From DAINBT01 sp036732785 (lineage in GTDB: Bacteria > Planctomycetota > Phycisphaerae > Sedimentisphaerales > SM23-30): a DNA stretch of 25,689 bases. Shown one piece after another: positions 16,265 through 23,349 of the stretch; position 1 is the first letter of the stretch; each line of letters opens with the position of its first letter. Below the pieces are notes generated by a model. That model saw only the letters and a program-made list of their open reading frames with translations. It ran no database searches and was not told the origin of the DNA. Both the position numbers and the translations under genes were made by a program. The stretch is from the NCBI GenBank assembly GCA_964537505.1, contig CAZICK010000057.1:1-25689 (forward strand). The letters are read 5' to 3'.

Positions 16265-17242
16265 ATGCGAGTATTATCAGGGATTCAACCATCGGGTAAC
16301 CTACATATCGGTAATTATTTTGGGGCGATGCGCCAGTATCTGGAACTGCAAGGCCAGGGGCACGAGTGCTTCTATTTCATCGCGAATTATCATGCCATGA
16401 CCAGCGTCCAGGACGCTGATGAACTGCAGGAATACACTGCCCAAGTCGCTCGCGGTTACCTGGCGGTCGGTATCGATCCGGATAAATCGGTATTTTTCCG
16501 TCAATCGGATGTGCCGGAGGTGTGCGAGCTGGCCTGGCTCCTTTCATGCGTTACGCCGATGGGGCTGCTGCAAAGATGCGTCAGCTACAAAGACAAAGTC
16601 GAACAGGGTCTGGCGCCCAATCATGGCCTGTTTTGCTATCCGGTTCTGCAGGCGGCGGACATCCTTATCTACCACAGTCATCTGGTCCCAGTCGGCCAGG
16701 ACCAGAAACAGCACGTGGAAGTTACCCGTGATATTGCCATCAAATTCAACAATATTTACGGTGAAGTTTTGACCATACCCGAGGCTTATATTCTTAGCTC
16801 GGCAGCCGTAGTACCGGGACTGGACGGGCAGAAGATGAGTAAAAGTTACGACAACACTCTGGAATTGTTCGAGCCGGCAAGCCAAACCAAAAAGAAAATC
16901 ATGCGTATCGTGACCGATTCGACTCCGATAGAGGACCCCAAAGATCCGGATAAATGTACCATTTTTGCCCTGCTCTCGCTGGTCGCTTCACAGGAAGAAA
17001 CCCAGCAATGGCGGCAGCGTTACTGTCAGGGGCCGATGGGTTATGGCGAAGCCAAAAAACGCCTGGTGGAATTAATAAACGAGTTGCTCGATCCGTTTCG
17101 GCATCGTTATGACCAGTTGGCTAGGGATGACGATTACGTCCATGACGTCCTTCGCGAGGGCGGTAAAAAGGCCCGGGCGGTTGCCCAGGAACTGATGGAA
17201 CAGGTCCGCAGCGCCACTGGTATAACCAAAAGCAAGTTGTAA
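16265..17242 (+). CDS. trpS: Tryptophanyl-tRNA synthetase
   Basis: This 325-residue class I aminoacyl-tRNA synthetase charges tRNA-Trp in the cytoplasm. The HIGH-type motif is HIGN at residues 14-17 (SGIQPSGNLHIGNY), and KMSKS is at 190-194 (LDGQKMSKSYDN). Other family landmarks are CYPVLQAADILIY and PVGQDQKQHVEVTRDIA. The length matches bacterial TrpS (about 330). AGGAA at 16251-16255 lies 9 nt before the ATG. It is the first gene behind its own promoter, followed after 26 bp by scpA. No T-box or tryptophan leader peptide is apparent. Confidence 0.97.
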   Translation: MRVLSGIQPSGNLHIGNYFGAMRQYLELQGQGHECFYFIANYHAMTSVQDADELQEYTAQVARGYLAVGIDPDKSVFFRQSDVPEVCELAWLLSCVTPMGLLQRCVSYKDKVEQGLAPNHGLFCYPVLQAADILIYHSHLVPVGQDQKQHVEVTRDIAIKFNNIYGEVLTIPEAYILSSAAVVPGLDGQKMSKSYDNTLELFEPASQTKKKIMRIVTDSTPIEDPKDPDKCTIFALLSLVASQEETQQWRQRYCQGPMGYGEAKKRLVELINELLDPFRHRYDQLARDDDYVHDVLREGGKKARAVAQELMEQVRSATGITKSKL

Positions 17243-17268
17243 CCATGTTTTGTCGGTAGTATCGTAAA

Positions 17269-18126
17269 ATGGCAGATTATCGTGTAAATCTTGAGATATA
17301 CAACGGTCCATTGGACCTGTTGCTTTATCTTATTCGTCGTGATGAGATCGACATTTACGATATACCCATCGCCACCGTCACCGAACAGTTTCTTCGATAC
17401 GTAGAACTGATAAAATCGCTTAATCTTGAACAGGCGGGTGATTTTTTGGTGATGGCAGCGACGCTGATGGAAATCAAATCGGCAATGTTGCTGCCGCGGG
17501 ACGAGCGGCAGGACGGTCAGGAAGATGATCTGGGCGATCCTCGGCTGGAACTGGTCCGTCAACTACTGGAATACAAAAAATTCAAAGATATCGCTGGAGA
17601 TTTGGCGGAATCAGCCGAGCAGCAGGCAGATCGATTCCCTCGTTCGCTGGTAGATCTCCAGCGCCTCCGCGATCAGATCAGGCAAGAGCAGGAACTGGAT
17701 ATGGACCAGTTGCAGATATGGGATCTGTTCGATGCCTTCAATCGGCTGATGAAAGCCACTCTGGCAGGAAAAGACACCCATGATGTTGTCCACGACGAAA
17801 CTCCGATCGATATCTATGAAACTGAGATTCTTTACCGGGCTCAGCAGGAAAAAACTTTGAGGTTCGAAGAAATCTTTCGGAACTGCAAAAATTGCGTCGA
17901 AATGATAGGAATGTTTCTGGCCTTGCTGGAGCTGGTCCGTCAGAGACTCATTCGTATCGAACAGGAAAAGAGCTTCGGACCTATTTATATTTTTGCCTTG
18001 ACCGACGAGTCGGCGGAAATAGCCGTGGCACATGCGGTCTCGGCGGATATCGACGATTTGCCCAGTAAAATCACCAAGGATAAACGACAATCCGATCATG
18101 TTGACCAACACCCAATCCCTGAGTAA
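17269..18126 (+). CDS. scpA: Segregation and condensation protein A
   Basis: This 285-residue kleisin subunit of the SMC-ScpAB complex compacts and segregates chromosomes. The N-terminal SMC-binding part is typical: YNGPLDLLLYLIRRDEIDIYDIPIATVTEQFL, then FLVMAATLMEIKSAMLLP. The linker region is charged, and the C-terminal winged-helix part includes EIFRNCKNCVEMIGMFLALLELVRQ. About 30 polar residues follow as a tail. The ATG at 17269 has no strong Shine-Dalgarno site, so coupling to trpS (26 bp upstream) is likely. scpB, a frequent downstream partner, is not here; a RidA-family gene follows instead. Confidence 0.93.
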   Translation: MADYRVNLEIYNGPLDLLLYLIRRDEIDIYDIPIATVTEQFLRYVELIKSLNLEQAGDFLVMAATLMEIKSAMLLPRDERQDGQEDDLGDPRLELVRQLLEYKKFKDIAGDLAESAEQQADRFPRSLVDLQRLRDQIRQEQELDMDQLQIWDLFDAFNRLMKATLAGKDTHDVVHDETPIDIYETEILYRAQQEKTLRFEEIFRNCKNCVEMIGMFLALLELVRQRLIRIEQEKSFGPIYIFALTDESAEIAVAHAVSADIDDLPSKITKDKRQSDHVDQHPIPE

Positions 18127-18142
18127 CTGGGTTGCTTTACAT

Positions 18143-18148
18143 AGGTGA
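18143..18148 (+). promoter_or_regulatory. Ribosome binding site fixing the RidA-family start
   Basis: AGGTGA lies 5 nt before the ATG at 18154. The in-frame GTG at 18145 is part of this site, so the ATG is the real start. Confidence 0.7.
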
Positions 18149-18153
18149 CAAAA

Positions 18154-18612
18154 ATGAGTATCGAGCAAAAGCTTTATGATCTTGGAATTACCCTGCCAAG
18201 TGTCGCTCCATCGGTGGGGGCCTATATCCTGACGGTTCAGAGCGGTAAATTACTGTTCGTATCGGGACAGTTGCCATCCAGAGACGGCAAAATCCTGATT
18301 GCGGGAAAAGTGGGTCAGGAAATCAGCCTCAGCCATGCCCAGGATGCCGCCCGGCTCTGTGCCATCAATGCTCTGGCGGCAATAAAAAAGCAGCTCGGAT
18401 CGCTGGAAGAAATCAGTCAAATTGTACGTCTGGAGGTGTTCGTCAATAGTGCCGCGGGTTTTATCGAGCAGGCTCAGGTAGCCAACGGCGCCTCACAACT
18501 GCTGCATAAAGTGTTCGGCCCGGCCGGTCAGCACGCACGCACAGCTATCGGCGTGGCCGAACTGCCGCTCAACGCAGCAGTGGAACTGGCAATGATTGTC
18601 GAAACGAAATAA
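18154..18612 (+). CDS. RidA (YjgF/YER057c/UK114) family protein
   Basis: This 152-residue cytoplasmic protein belongs to the RidA family, whose best known members hydrolyse reactive enamine/imine intermediates. Features are a VSGQLPSRDGK strand near the start, LEEISQIVRLEVFVNS in the middle, and the C-terminal ARTAIGVAELPLNAAVELAMIV. R129 in that last motif matches the substrate-binding arginine of active RidA proteins. It is longer than classical RidA (about 130) and resembles the ~150-residue subgroup, whose activity is less certain. It is last in the trpS-scpA transcript, 27 bp after scpA, and a terminator follows. Confidence 0.88.
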   Translation: MSIEQKLYDLGITLPSVAPSVGAYILTVQSGKLLFVSGQLPSRDGKILIAGKVGQEISLSHAQDAARLCAINALAAIKKQLGSLEEISQIVRLEVFVNSAAGFIEQAQVANGASQLLHKVFGPAGQHARTAIGVAELPLNAAVELAMIVETK

Positions 18613-18638
18613 TCCGCCGGCACAAAAACAGACAAAAT

Positions 18639-18686
18639 TGCCGGTTGGGCTGCGGCACAAAAAAACAACTGCTGCCGGGTTTTTTT
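18639..18686 (+). terminator. Intrinsic terminator after the RidA-family gene
   Basis: CGGCA (18653-18657) pairs with TGCCG (18673-18677), and a T-run follows at 18680-18686. Upstream CCGGCA (18617-18622) and TGCCGG (18639-18644) can form an alternative stem or compete for the same arm. The promoter of thioredoxin starts 13 bp later, as expected for an operon boundary. Confidence 0.55.
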
Positions 18687-18699
18687 GCGTTTATTGTGT

Positions 18700-18728
18700 T
18701 TGACAAAAACAAGTCAGGCGCATAGAAT
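18700..18728 (+). promoter_or_regulatory. Sigma70-type promoter of the thioredoxin gene
   Basis: TTGACA (18700-18705), 17 bp, then TAGAAT (18723-18728). The start near 18735 gives a ~33-nt leader holding the strong ribosome binding site. Confidence 0.78.
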
Positions 18729-18753
18729 GATAAAGTCATAATGCTTTTTGTGG

Positions 18754-18759
18754 AAGGAG
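18754..18759 (+). promoter_or_regulatory. Ribosome binding site fixing the thioredoxin start
   Basis: AAGGAG lies 8 nt before the ATG at 18768. The earlier in-frame ATG at 18741 has no such site and would add nine residues ahead of a normal thioredoxin N-terminus. Confidence 0.8.
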
Positions 18760-18767
18760 TTCGGGTC

Positions 18768-19094
18768 ATGGATAAAAACGTGGTGGAAATTACCGATGCA
18801 AACTTTGAGACAGAAGTAGTCAATAGTACATTGCCGGTGTTAGTCGATTTTTGGGCACAATGGTGCGCTCCATGCCGAATGTTGGCTCCAACCATCAAAG
18901 AATTGGCCCAGGAGTACGAAGGCAAAGTTAAGGTCGGCAAACTGGACACCGACAACAATCACAATACGGCGGTCAAATTCGGTATCAGCGCTATCCCTAC
19001 GATAATTCTGTTTCGTAACGGCCAGGCAACAAAAACAATGGTTGGTATGTCTTCCAAGAAGGATCTGAAAGCCGCTCTGGACAAAATCGTTTAA
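18768..19094 (+). CDS. trxA: Thioredoxin
   Basis: This 108-residue protein is a standard single-domain thioredoxin, the cytoplasmic dithiol reductant for reductases and repair enzymes. The redox pair is C33/C36 in FWAQWCAPCRML, so the active site is WCAPC rather than the commonest WCGPC; this variant is well known. The buried D27 (VDFW) and the cis-proline loop GISAIPTIILF are present. The length is typical. It has its own promoter and Shine-Dalgarno site and is monocistronic. It ends 3 bp from the convergent zinc-ribbon membrane gene, with no terminator between them, so the two transcripts probably overlap. Confidence 0.95.
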   Translation: MDKNVVEITDANFETEVVNSTLPVLVDFWAQWCAPCRMLAPTIKELAQEYEGKVKVGKLDTDNNHNTAVKFGISAIPTIILFRNGQATKTMVGMSSKKDLKAALDKIV

Positions 19095-19762
19095 TCAAAC
19101 CAAAGCTTGATTTGCCTGCGCTGAAGATACAAAACACCTATTACCAGGTAGGTCAGCCCTGCCGCCTTGAAAAGATCGATACGATAGTCAAATTGGAAAT
19201 GCCTGGTGTATATCAAAACGGCGATCTTCGCTATCTCCAAAAGCATAATCAACATTGCCAGAACAAAGAACGAACCGCGGGCCTTCTTCCATCTTCTCAG
19301 CAGTCCCACCGAAATCTGTACGAAGCAAAGCATTAACAGAAAAGCGATTATAAAATAAATCAGTATCTGCATAGAACCATTTTGCGGTGTTTTGGACAAT
19401 CCATAAATAATTGACGCTTCGTTCAGCCCGCCGAAAATTGCCAGCAGCATTGCTATACCGCTGAAGATAAGCCCGACAGTGGCGATAATAGTAAGGCCGC
19501 TGGGCCGGCAGGGTGGTGGCAGAATATAGGCAAAAGCCTCACCGCTCTGATCGGTGGCCAAGGCTCCCTCCACCGACCCGGAGGCAAACGCTGATGCTGC
19601 CGCGGGTACTTCGCAAACCACATCGGTTGGTACGTAAGCTCCCTGCATAATAAACATGTTCCGGCAGTATGGACACGCCATAAGCATACCGTTGTACTGA
19701 GGCAGACTGCTCAATTCCCTGCCGCAATGAGAACATGAAAACACATTACACACCGCACTCAT
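19091..19762 (-). CDS. Zinc-ribbon multi-pass membrane protein, function unknown
   Basis: This is a 223-residue protein. The N-terminus holds a two-knuckle zinc ribbon with C10/C13 (CSHC) and C30/C33 (CPYC) and a short spacer. A linker rich in small residues follows (about 40-80), then four predicted membrane helices beginning near LTIIATVGLIFSGIAMLLAIF and ending with YLVIGVLYLQ before a basic tail. AGGAG (19770-19774) lies 7 nt before the ATG, so the start is firm. I know no specific function; proteins of this build are common hypothetical membrane proteins. It converges on thioredoxin and lies upstream in the same direction as nothing obvious. Confidence 0.8.
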   Translation of the reverse strand: MSAVCNVFSCSHCGRELSSLPQYNGMLMACPYCRNMFIMQGAYVPTDVVCEVPAAASAFASGSVEGALATDQSGEAFAYILPPPCRPSGLTIIATVGLIFSGIAMLLAIFGGLNEASIIYGLSKTPQNGSMQILIYFIIAFLLMLCFVQISVGLLRRWKKARGSFFVLAMLIMLLEIAKIAVLIYTRHFQFDYRIDLFKAAGLTYLVIGVLYLQRRQIKLWFD

Positions 19763-19879
19763 TTTATTACTCCTTTAATCTAAAATTGCCATCCTCATTC
19801 CCTTGGTCTCTTATGAACAAGATTGTGCGCGAAATGGCCACAATGTATTATTTACCTCACTACAAATTTTCACATAACC

Positions 19880-20713
19880 TCAATTCGGCTTCGGCCCTTG
19901 TCTGGTTGTTGGGCCAAAAAGATCGGTAAACCTGGCGGCAATATCATCACTGGCCATCAAAGTTTCACCGATGAGCACACCACAAAAACCGGCTTCGGTC
20001 AACCGTTCAACATCACATCTTTGTTTGATGCCGCTTTCACTGATCAAAGGTTGCCGGCTGTCAACGAATTCTCTCATTCGCAATGAATTACCCAGGTCAA
20101 CCTCCATGGTCTTGAGATTACGGTTGTTTATGCCAAGCAAACTATAACCGGACTGCGGAAAACCAACCATACTACGGACCTGCAGAAGAGAATCCAATCC
20201 ATGTACTTCCAACAACACCGTTAAGGTCAGAGAATTAGCCAATATCATCAAATCCATCAAAGCAGCCGGTTTGAGGACCTCAGCTATCAGCAAAACCGCG
20301 TCGGCTCCGGCAGCACGAGCCTCATATATTTGATAAGGATCTATGATAAAATCCTTTCGCAAAATCGGCAGAGAAACAACCTGGCTGATCTGCGAAATAT
20401 ATTCAAGCTGTCCCTGAAAAAATTGCTTATCAGTCAGAACGCTGATAGCGTCGGCGCCGCACGCTTCGTAAGTACATGCCAGATCCACCGGATCGAAATC
20501 CCGGCGGATCAGCCCGGCCGATGGCGAAGCGCGTTTGATCTCCGCGATGACATTGATACCACGAGGATTTTCCCTGGTTAAAGCCCCATAAAAATTTCGA
20601 CACTTAGGCATGTCTCTCACTCTCTCATGCACCTTTGCCAGGGGAATTTTTTCTTTGGCCTCTGCTATCTCCACCTTCTTTACTGCCAATATCTTCTTTA
20701 ACACATCAGCCAT
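19880..20713 (-). CDS. trpC: Indole-3-glycerol-phosphate synthase
   Basis: This 277-residue (beta-alpha)8-barrel enzyme converts CdRP to indole-3-glycerol phosphate, the fourth step of tryptophan synthesis from anthranilate. Landmarks are IAEIKRASPSAG with catalytic K60, VLTDKQFFQG, LRKDFIIDPYQIYEARAAGAD with the second catalytic lysine, GINNRNLKTMEVD, SESGI and the phosphate-binding GVLIGETLM. The frame extends upstream to an ATG at 20752, but that codon lies upstream of the -35 box. The ATG at 20713 gives the usual family start (MADVLKKILAVKK). No Shine-Dalgarno site precedes it, and the -10 box ends 7 nt away, so the mRNA is probably leaderless. It stands alone, away from other trp genes apart from trpG ~2.6 kb off. 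Confidence 0.93.
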   Translation of the reverse strand: MADVLKKILAVKKVEIAEAKEKIPLAKVHERVRDMPKCRNFYGALTRENPRGINVIAEIKRASPSAGLIRRDFDPVDLACTYEACGADAISVLTDKQFFQGQLEYISQISQVVSLPILRKDFIIDPYQIYEARAAGADAVLLIAEVLKPAALMDLMILANSLTLTVLLEVHGLDSLLQVRSMVGFPQSGYSLLGINNRNLKTMEVDLGNSLRMREFVDSRQPLISESGIKQRCDVERLTEAGFCGVLIGETLMASDDIAARFTDLFGPTTRQGPKPN

Positions 20714-20720
20714 GTCCGAT

Positions 20721-20748
20721 AATATAGCACCTGAAACATATTTGTCAA
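20721..20748 (-). promoter_or_regulatory. Promoter of trpC giving a leaderless mRNA
   Basis: On the minus strand TTGACA (20743-20748) is followed by 16 bp and TATATT (20721-20726). Seven bases then separate the -10 from the ATG, which places the transcription start at or next to the A of the start codon. Confidence 0.68.
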
Positions 20749-21233
20749 TCATGCTATAAGAATTTTTTGAAAAAGGTTTTTATTAGCCCGCCGAGTGACA
20801 AAATATGTTATATAATTACTATAGTGCAGACAATTGAAAAAAACGATTCAATCGGAATAATCGGATTGTTGTCTGTCCCGCCGAACAGACAGAAACGTTG
20901 ATTTGAAGTTGTCTGTGTTGCAAAGACAACGAGGGCTGTAACGAGCCGCCTACAAAGCAATTACATCCGATCTGACGGCCTGCCGGTTTGCCGGATGTCC
21001 GTTTCAGGCAACAATCGTTACAGACCATCGCGTAACATTACTGGACCATCCAGAGAGTTTTGGTTGTAAACGCTTTATTTTTACATAGTTAGGAGTGTGT
21101 GCATCACAGGACCTCACGCGGCACAATATTTGCGACCCAGCAAGTGTACAAACCTGTTGTGTAATTTGTAGGCTTCAGATGAGGTCAATAACAGAATCAT
21201 ACCCTTTTAGCAGCGATGCCTGGGAGCAATGCA
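20749..21233. other. Hairpin-rich intergenic region, possible structured RNA
   Basis: No gene is supported between trpC (-) and the coiled-coil gene (+). A TATAAT at 20811-20816 (+) lacks a clear -35. Downstream is a run of inverted repeats: ATTGAA/TTCAAT (20833-20838/20847-20852), TGTCTGT/ACAGACA (20870-20876/20885-20891), GTTGTCT/AGACAAC (20908-20914/20924-20930), and CTGG/CCAG near 21041-21052. This could be an sRNA or a long structured 5' leader of the coiled-coil gene. I recognise no known RNA family. Confidence 0.45.
21222..21226 (+). promoter_or_regulatory. Ribosome binding site fixing the coiled-coil gene start
   Basis: GGGAG lies 7 nt before the ATG at 21234. The earlier in-frame ATG at 21216 has no such site and would place the site inside the gene. 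Confidence 0.7.
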
Positions 21234-21500
21234 ATGGACGAAGCGACATTCCACAAAAAACTAAGTGAACTTGTCAAAGAAATTGGAACTCTTCCTGCTT
21301 CTCAAAGGAAGAAATTGGAGTTGTTGGCCGAGCAGACCAAACAACACCATGTTGAGCTAAAGAAGAGTGTCTCTTCTTTGCAGGATTCTTTGGATTATCT
21401 CAGGTTGAGTATAAAGTATTTGCTCTTTGATCTTGAAGCTACCCGACGGGAAAATTCTTATTTGCGGAAAATGCTCGAAGACTCTGACAGTAACAAGTAG
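21234..21500 (+). CDS. Small coiled-coil protein, unknown function
   Basis: This 88-residue, strongly helical, charged protein has no cysteine, membrane helix or signal. Heptad-like spacing of Leu/Ile runs through LSELVKEIGTLP, KKLELLAEQTKQHHVELKK, LQDSLDYLRLSIKYLLFDLEA and ENSYLRKMLED, suggesting a coiled-coil dimer or a partner-binding helix. From memory, similar sequences, especially the KYLLFDLEATRREN segment, recur in planctomycetes; I could not verify this. The gene has its own Shine-Dalgarno site, a long (over 400 nt) hairpin-rich region upstream and a strong terminator 37 bp downstream, so it is probably a well-expressed single-gene unit. No function can be assigned. Confidence 0.78.
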   Translation: MDEATFHKKLSELVKEIGTLPASQRKKLELLAEQTKQHHVELKKSVSSLQDSLDYLRLSIKYLLFDLEATRRENSYLRKMLEDSDSNK

Positions 21501-21536
21501 ATTCTATCGACGATCTGAACTTATAGTACGATGCTG

Positions 21537-21573
21537 AATGAACCGTTTCTTTGCGGAAGCGGTTCATTTTTTT
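21537..21573 (+). terminator. Strong intrinsic terminator after the coiled-coil gene
   Basis: AATGAACCG (21537-21545) pairs perfectly over 9 bp with CGGTTCATT (21560-21568), and the T-run extends to 21573. It terminates plus-strand transcription before the convergent mqnE. Confidence 0.88.
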
Positions 21574-21634
21574 ATTACTCCAGACGAATAAAAACGAAAT
21601 GGGCAATTTATTACCCATTTACTTGCCGTTGATG

Positions 21635-22729
21635 TCATTCCTGCAGACTTTGGTAACGGCCATTCCGCCTGACCGGTATTCGGTCCGCTTCCCCAATAAG
21701 GGCCTGAAGACCCTCGGCTGAAAGGCTTTTGGTGACATTATCGGCGGAAGAGCTTTTTTCGACAATGTGATATTGCTGGACGGTGCCGTCGAGATCGTTC
21801 GCTCCGAAACAAAGCGCCACTTGAGCCAGTTTTACCCCCAGCATCGGCCAAAACGCCTTGATGTGATCGAAATTGTCCAACATCAATCGCGCCACCGCGA
21901 TATTCCTCAAGTCATTCAGAGCATTGGTTTTATGGTCGTTGCCACTTCCGCCCGGCGGCAAAAAAGGCAGGGGTACAAAACACTGAAAGCGCCCTCGATA
22001 GTGCTTTAGTGAATGATCCTGCAAGGCTCGTAATTTCAGCAGATGATTGACCCGATCAGCCAATGTTTCCCGATAGCCGTAGAGCATAGTGGCATTGGTC
22101 ATCAGTCCCAGCCGATGGGCCGTGGCGTGCACCTCCAACCATAGTGCTGGGCCTGGCTTACGGGAACATACACTTTTGAAATACTTATCGCATAGTATCT
22201 CCGCACCGCCGCCGGGCAGTGACCCCAAACCCAGATACATCAGTATGGTCAGCGTTTTTTCTACCGACTGGCCGCACTTATGGGCCAGGTCAATGATTTC
22301 CACCGCCGTAAAGGCCTTAATATGCAGACCGGGGCAGGTAGTACCGATTCGCTCTATCATTTCCCGATAATACTCAAAAGGCAAATCGGGATGGACCCCG
22401 CCGACAATGTGAATCTCGCTTGCTCCGGCACGACAGGCCTCCTCGGCCTGCGACACCACCTCGTCCACGGACATCACATATCCCTCTTCATGGCCCGGCC
22501 GACGCGAAAAACCACAGAAATCACACTGCATTGTACAGATGTTGGTATAATTTATGTGGCGGTTGATACTGTAATAGACATTTCGCCGGTGTCGGGACAG
22601 CGTGACCCGCTCGGCCAACTGTCCAAGACGCAACAAATCGTCCGACTGATATAGCGCCAACCCTCCCTCAAAATCCAGTCGATCTCCTCGTTCGAGCACC
22701 TCGGCAATACGGACAAAAAGATCGTTCAT
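21635..22729 (-). CDS. mqnE: Aminofutalosine synthase (radical SAM)
   Basis: This 364-residue radical-SAM enzyme joins the adenosyl radical of SAM to the enolpyruvyl benzoate made from chorismate, giving aminodeoxyfutalosine in the futalosine route to menaquinone. The 4Fe-4S ligands are C65, C69 and C72 (CTMQCDFC), preceded by NRHINYTNI. MqnE rather than MqnC is indicated by GGVHPDLPFEYY, HIKAFTAVEI, GLGSLPGGGAEI, ATAHRLGLMTNATMLYGY and the C-terminal FGANDLDGTVQQYHI. The length is typical. AGGAG (22738-22742) lies 8 nt before the ATG. No other mqn gene is in the window. CofH-type enzymes are the nearest alternative but lack several of these motifs. Confidence 0.9.
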   Translation of the reverse strand: MNDLFVRIAEVLERGDRLDFEGGLALYQSDDLLRLGQLAERVTLSRHRRNVYYSINRHINYTNICTMQCDFCGFSRRPGHEEGYVMSVDEVVSQAEEACRAGASEIHIVGGVHPDLPFEYYREMIERIGTTCPGLHIKAFTAVEIIDLAHKCGQSVEKTLTILMYLGLGSLPGGGAEILCDKYFKSVCSRKPGPALWLEVHATAHRLGLMTNATMLYGYRETLADRVNHLLKLRALQDHSLKHYRGRFQCFVPLPFLPPGGSGNDHKTNALNDLRNIAVARLMLDNFDHIKAFWPMLGVKLAQVALCFGANDLDGTVQQYHIVEKSSSADNVTKSLSAEGLQALIGEADRIPVRRNGRYQSLQE

Positions 22730-22756
22730 TTCAACTTCTCCTGTGGCGACAGGTAT

Positions 22757-22785
22757 ATTTTAGTAATCAAAGGTGTTAGCGTCAA
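22757..22785 (-). promoter_or_regulatory. Sigma70-type promoter of mqnE
   Basis: On the minus strand TTGACG (22780-22785), 17 bp, then TAAAAT (22757-22762). The ~20-nt leader holds the ribosome binding site. The -35 lies within one arm of an inverted pair (22779-22789 with 22844-22853). Confidence 0.65.
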
Positions 22786-22903
22786 AAGTCAATATTCACG
22801 CGTAAAAATGCTGGTGTGGTACTGGAATCAGCTTTTCACAATTACTTTGACGCCGGCGTTATCAAACCAAAAAAACACAGCATACGATTTTTTAAAAGAT
22901 AAT

Positions 22904-22932
22904 TTGTGATAGTCCTATAAATATGGTAAAAT
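22904..22932 (+). promoter_or_regulatory. Promoter of a short intergenic transcript
   Basis: TTGTGA (22904-22909), 17 bp, then TAAAAT (22927-22932), preceded by TGG (extended -10). It faces a gene-free stretch that ends in a strong terminator 210 bp downstream. Confidence 0.55.
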
Positions 22933-22938
22933 CAATAA

Positions 22939-23187
22939 AGTTAGTTGTGGTCTTTGTTTTTGTGCAGCGAGAATGCTGTTCTTGCCTGGGAGTTGAAGGT
23001 TTTTTATTGGGTAGGAATGCTATCTTGCCGGACAATATGGGATTTGGATAGAGCTATGTAATATCTTGTAAATGCGGAGTTTATGAGAGTTAAAGTTTTT
23101 TTAATCAATTAGCCGATAAGAATCGTGAGTTTTCTCCCCTCCGGAAAACATCGAGCAGCCTTCGGGTACTCGATGTTTTCTTTTATC
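22939..23187 (+). ncRNA. Candidate small RNA (or tiny gene) between promoter and terminator
   Basis: A transcript from the promoter at 22904-22932 to the terminator at 23144-23187 would be ~245 nt. Local hairpins include CAGC/GCTG near 22964-22977. The only plus-strand frame of any length is a ~34-codon GTG frame from 22947 without a good ribosome binding site. No tRNA, SRP, 6S, RNase P or tmRNA signature was recognised. Expression is inferred from the two flanking signals only. Confidence 0.4.
23144..23187 (+). terminator. Strong intrinsic terminator with UUCG tetraloop
   Basis: GAAAACATCGAG (23144-23155) pairs perfectly over 12 bp with CTCGATGTTTTC (23169-23180), with CC-TTCG-GG capping the loop and TTTT following. 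It can only serve a plus-strand transcript, and no recognised plus-strand gene lies upstream after the mqnE start. Confidence 0.82.
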
Positions 23188-23279
23188 CACACTGAAATCC
23201 CCCAAGCGTGATGTCCCGCCAGGCAGCCACAAAAAATAACAAGCCAAATGTTAGTAACATCCGTAAAAAACCTGTCAAT
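23188..23279. other. Short unique spacer
   Basis: Nothing recognisable lies between the plus-strand terminator and the minus-strand terminator of trpG. Confidence 0.5.
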
Positions 23280-23311
23280 AAAAAAAGTTGAGTATATACT
23301 CGCTCGACTTT
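23280..23311 (-). terminator. Probable terminator of trpG
   Basis: On the minus strand AAAGT-c-GAG pairs with CTC-a-ACTTT (arms at 23303-23311 and 23284-23292), followed by a T-run (As at 23280-23286 on plus). A 12-bp palindrome GAGTATATACTC (23290-23301) sits inside it. Confidence 0.45.
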
Positions 23312-23349
23312 CGCAATTTTTTTAACCCAATTTTCATTCAACAGGGTCT

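Noticed and set aside
17611..18168. 185-codon minus-strand frame opposite scpA
   Set aside because: Shadow of scpA with no recognisable domain.
22939..23143. tRNA, SRP RNA or 6S RNA in the mqnE-trpG gap
   Set aside because: No cloverleaf, SRP apical loop motif or large open bubble could be seen.
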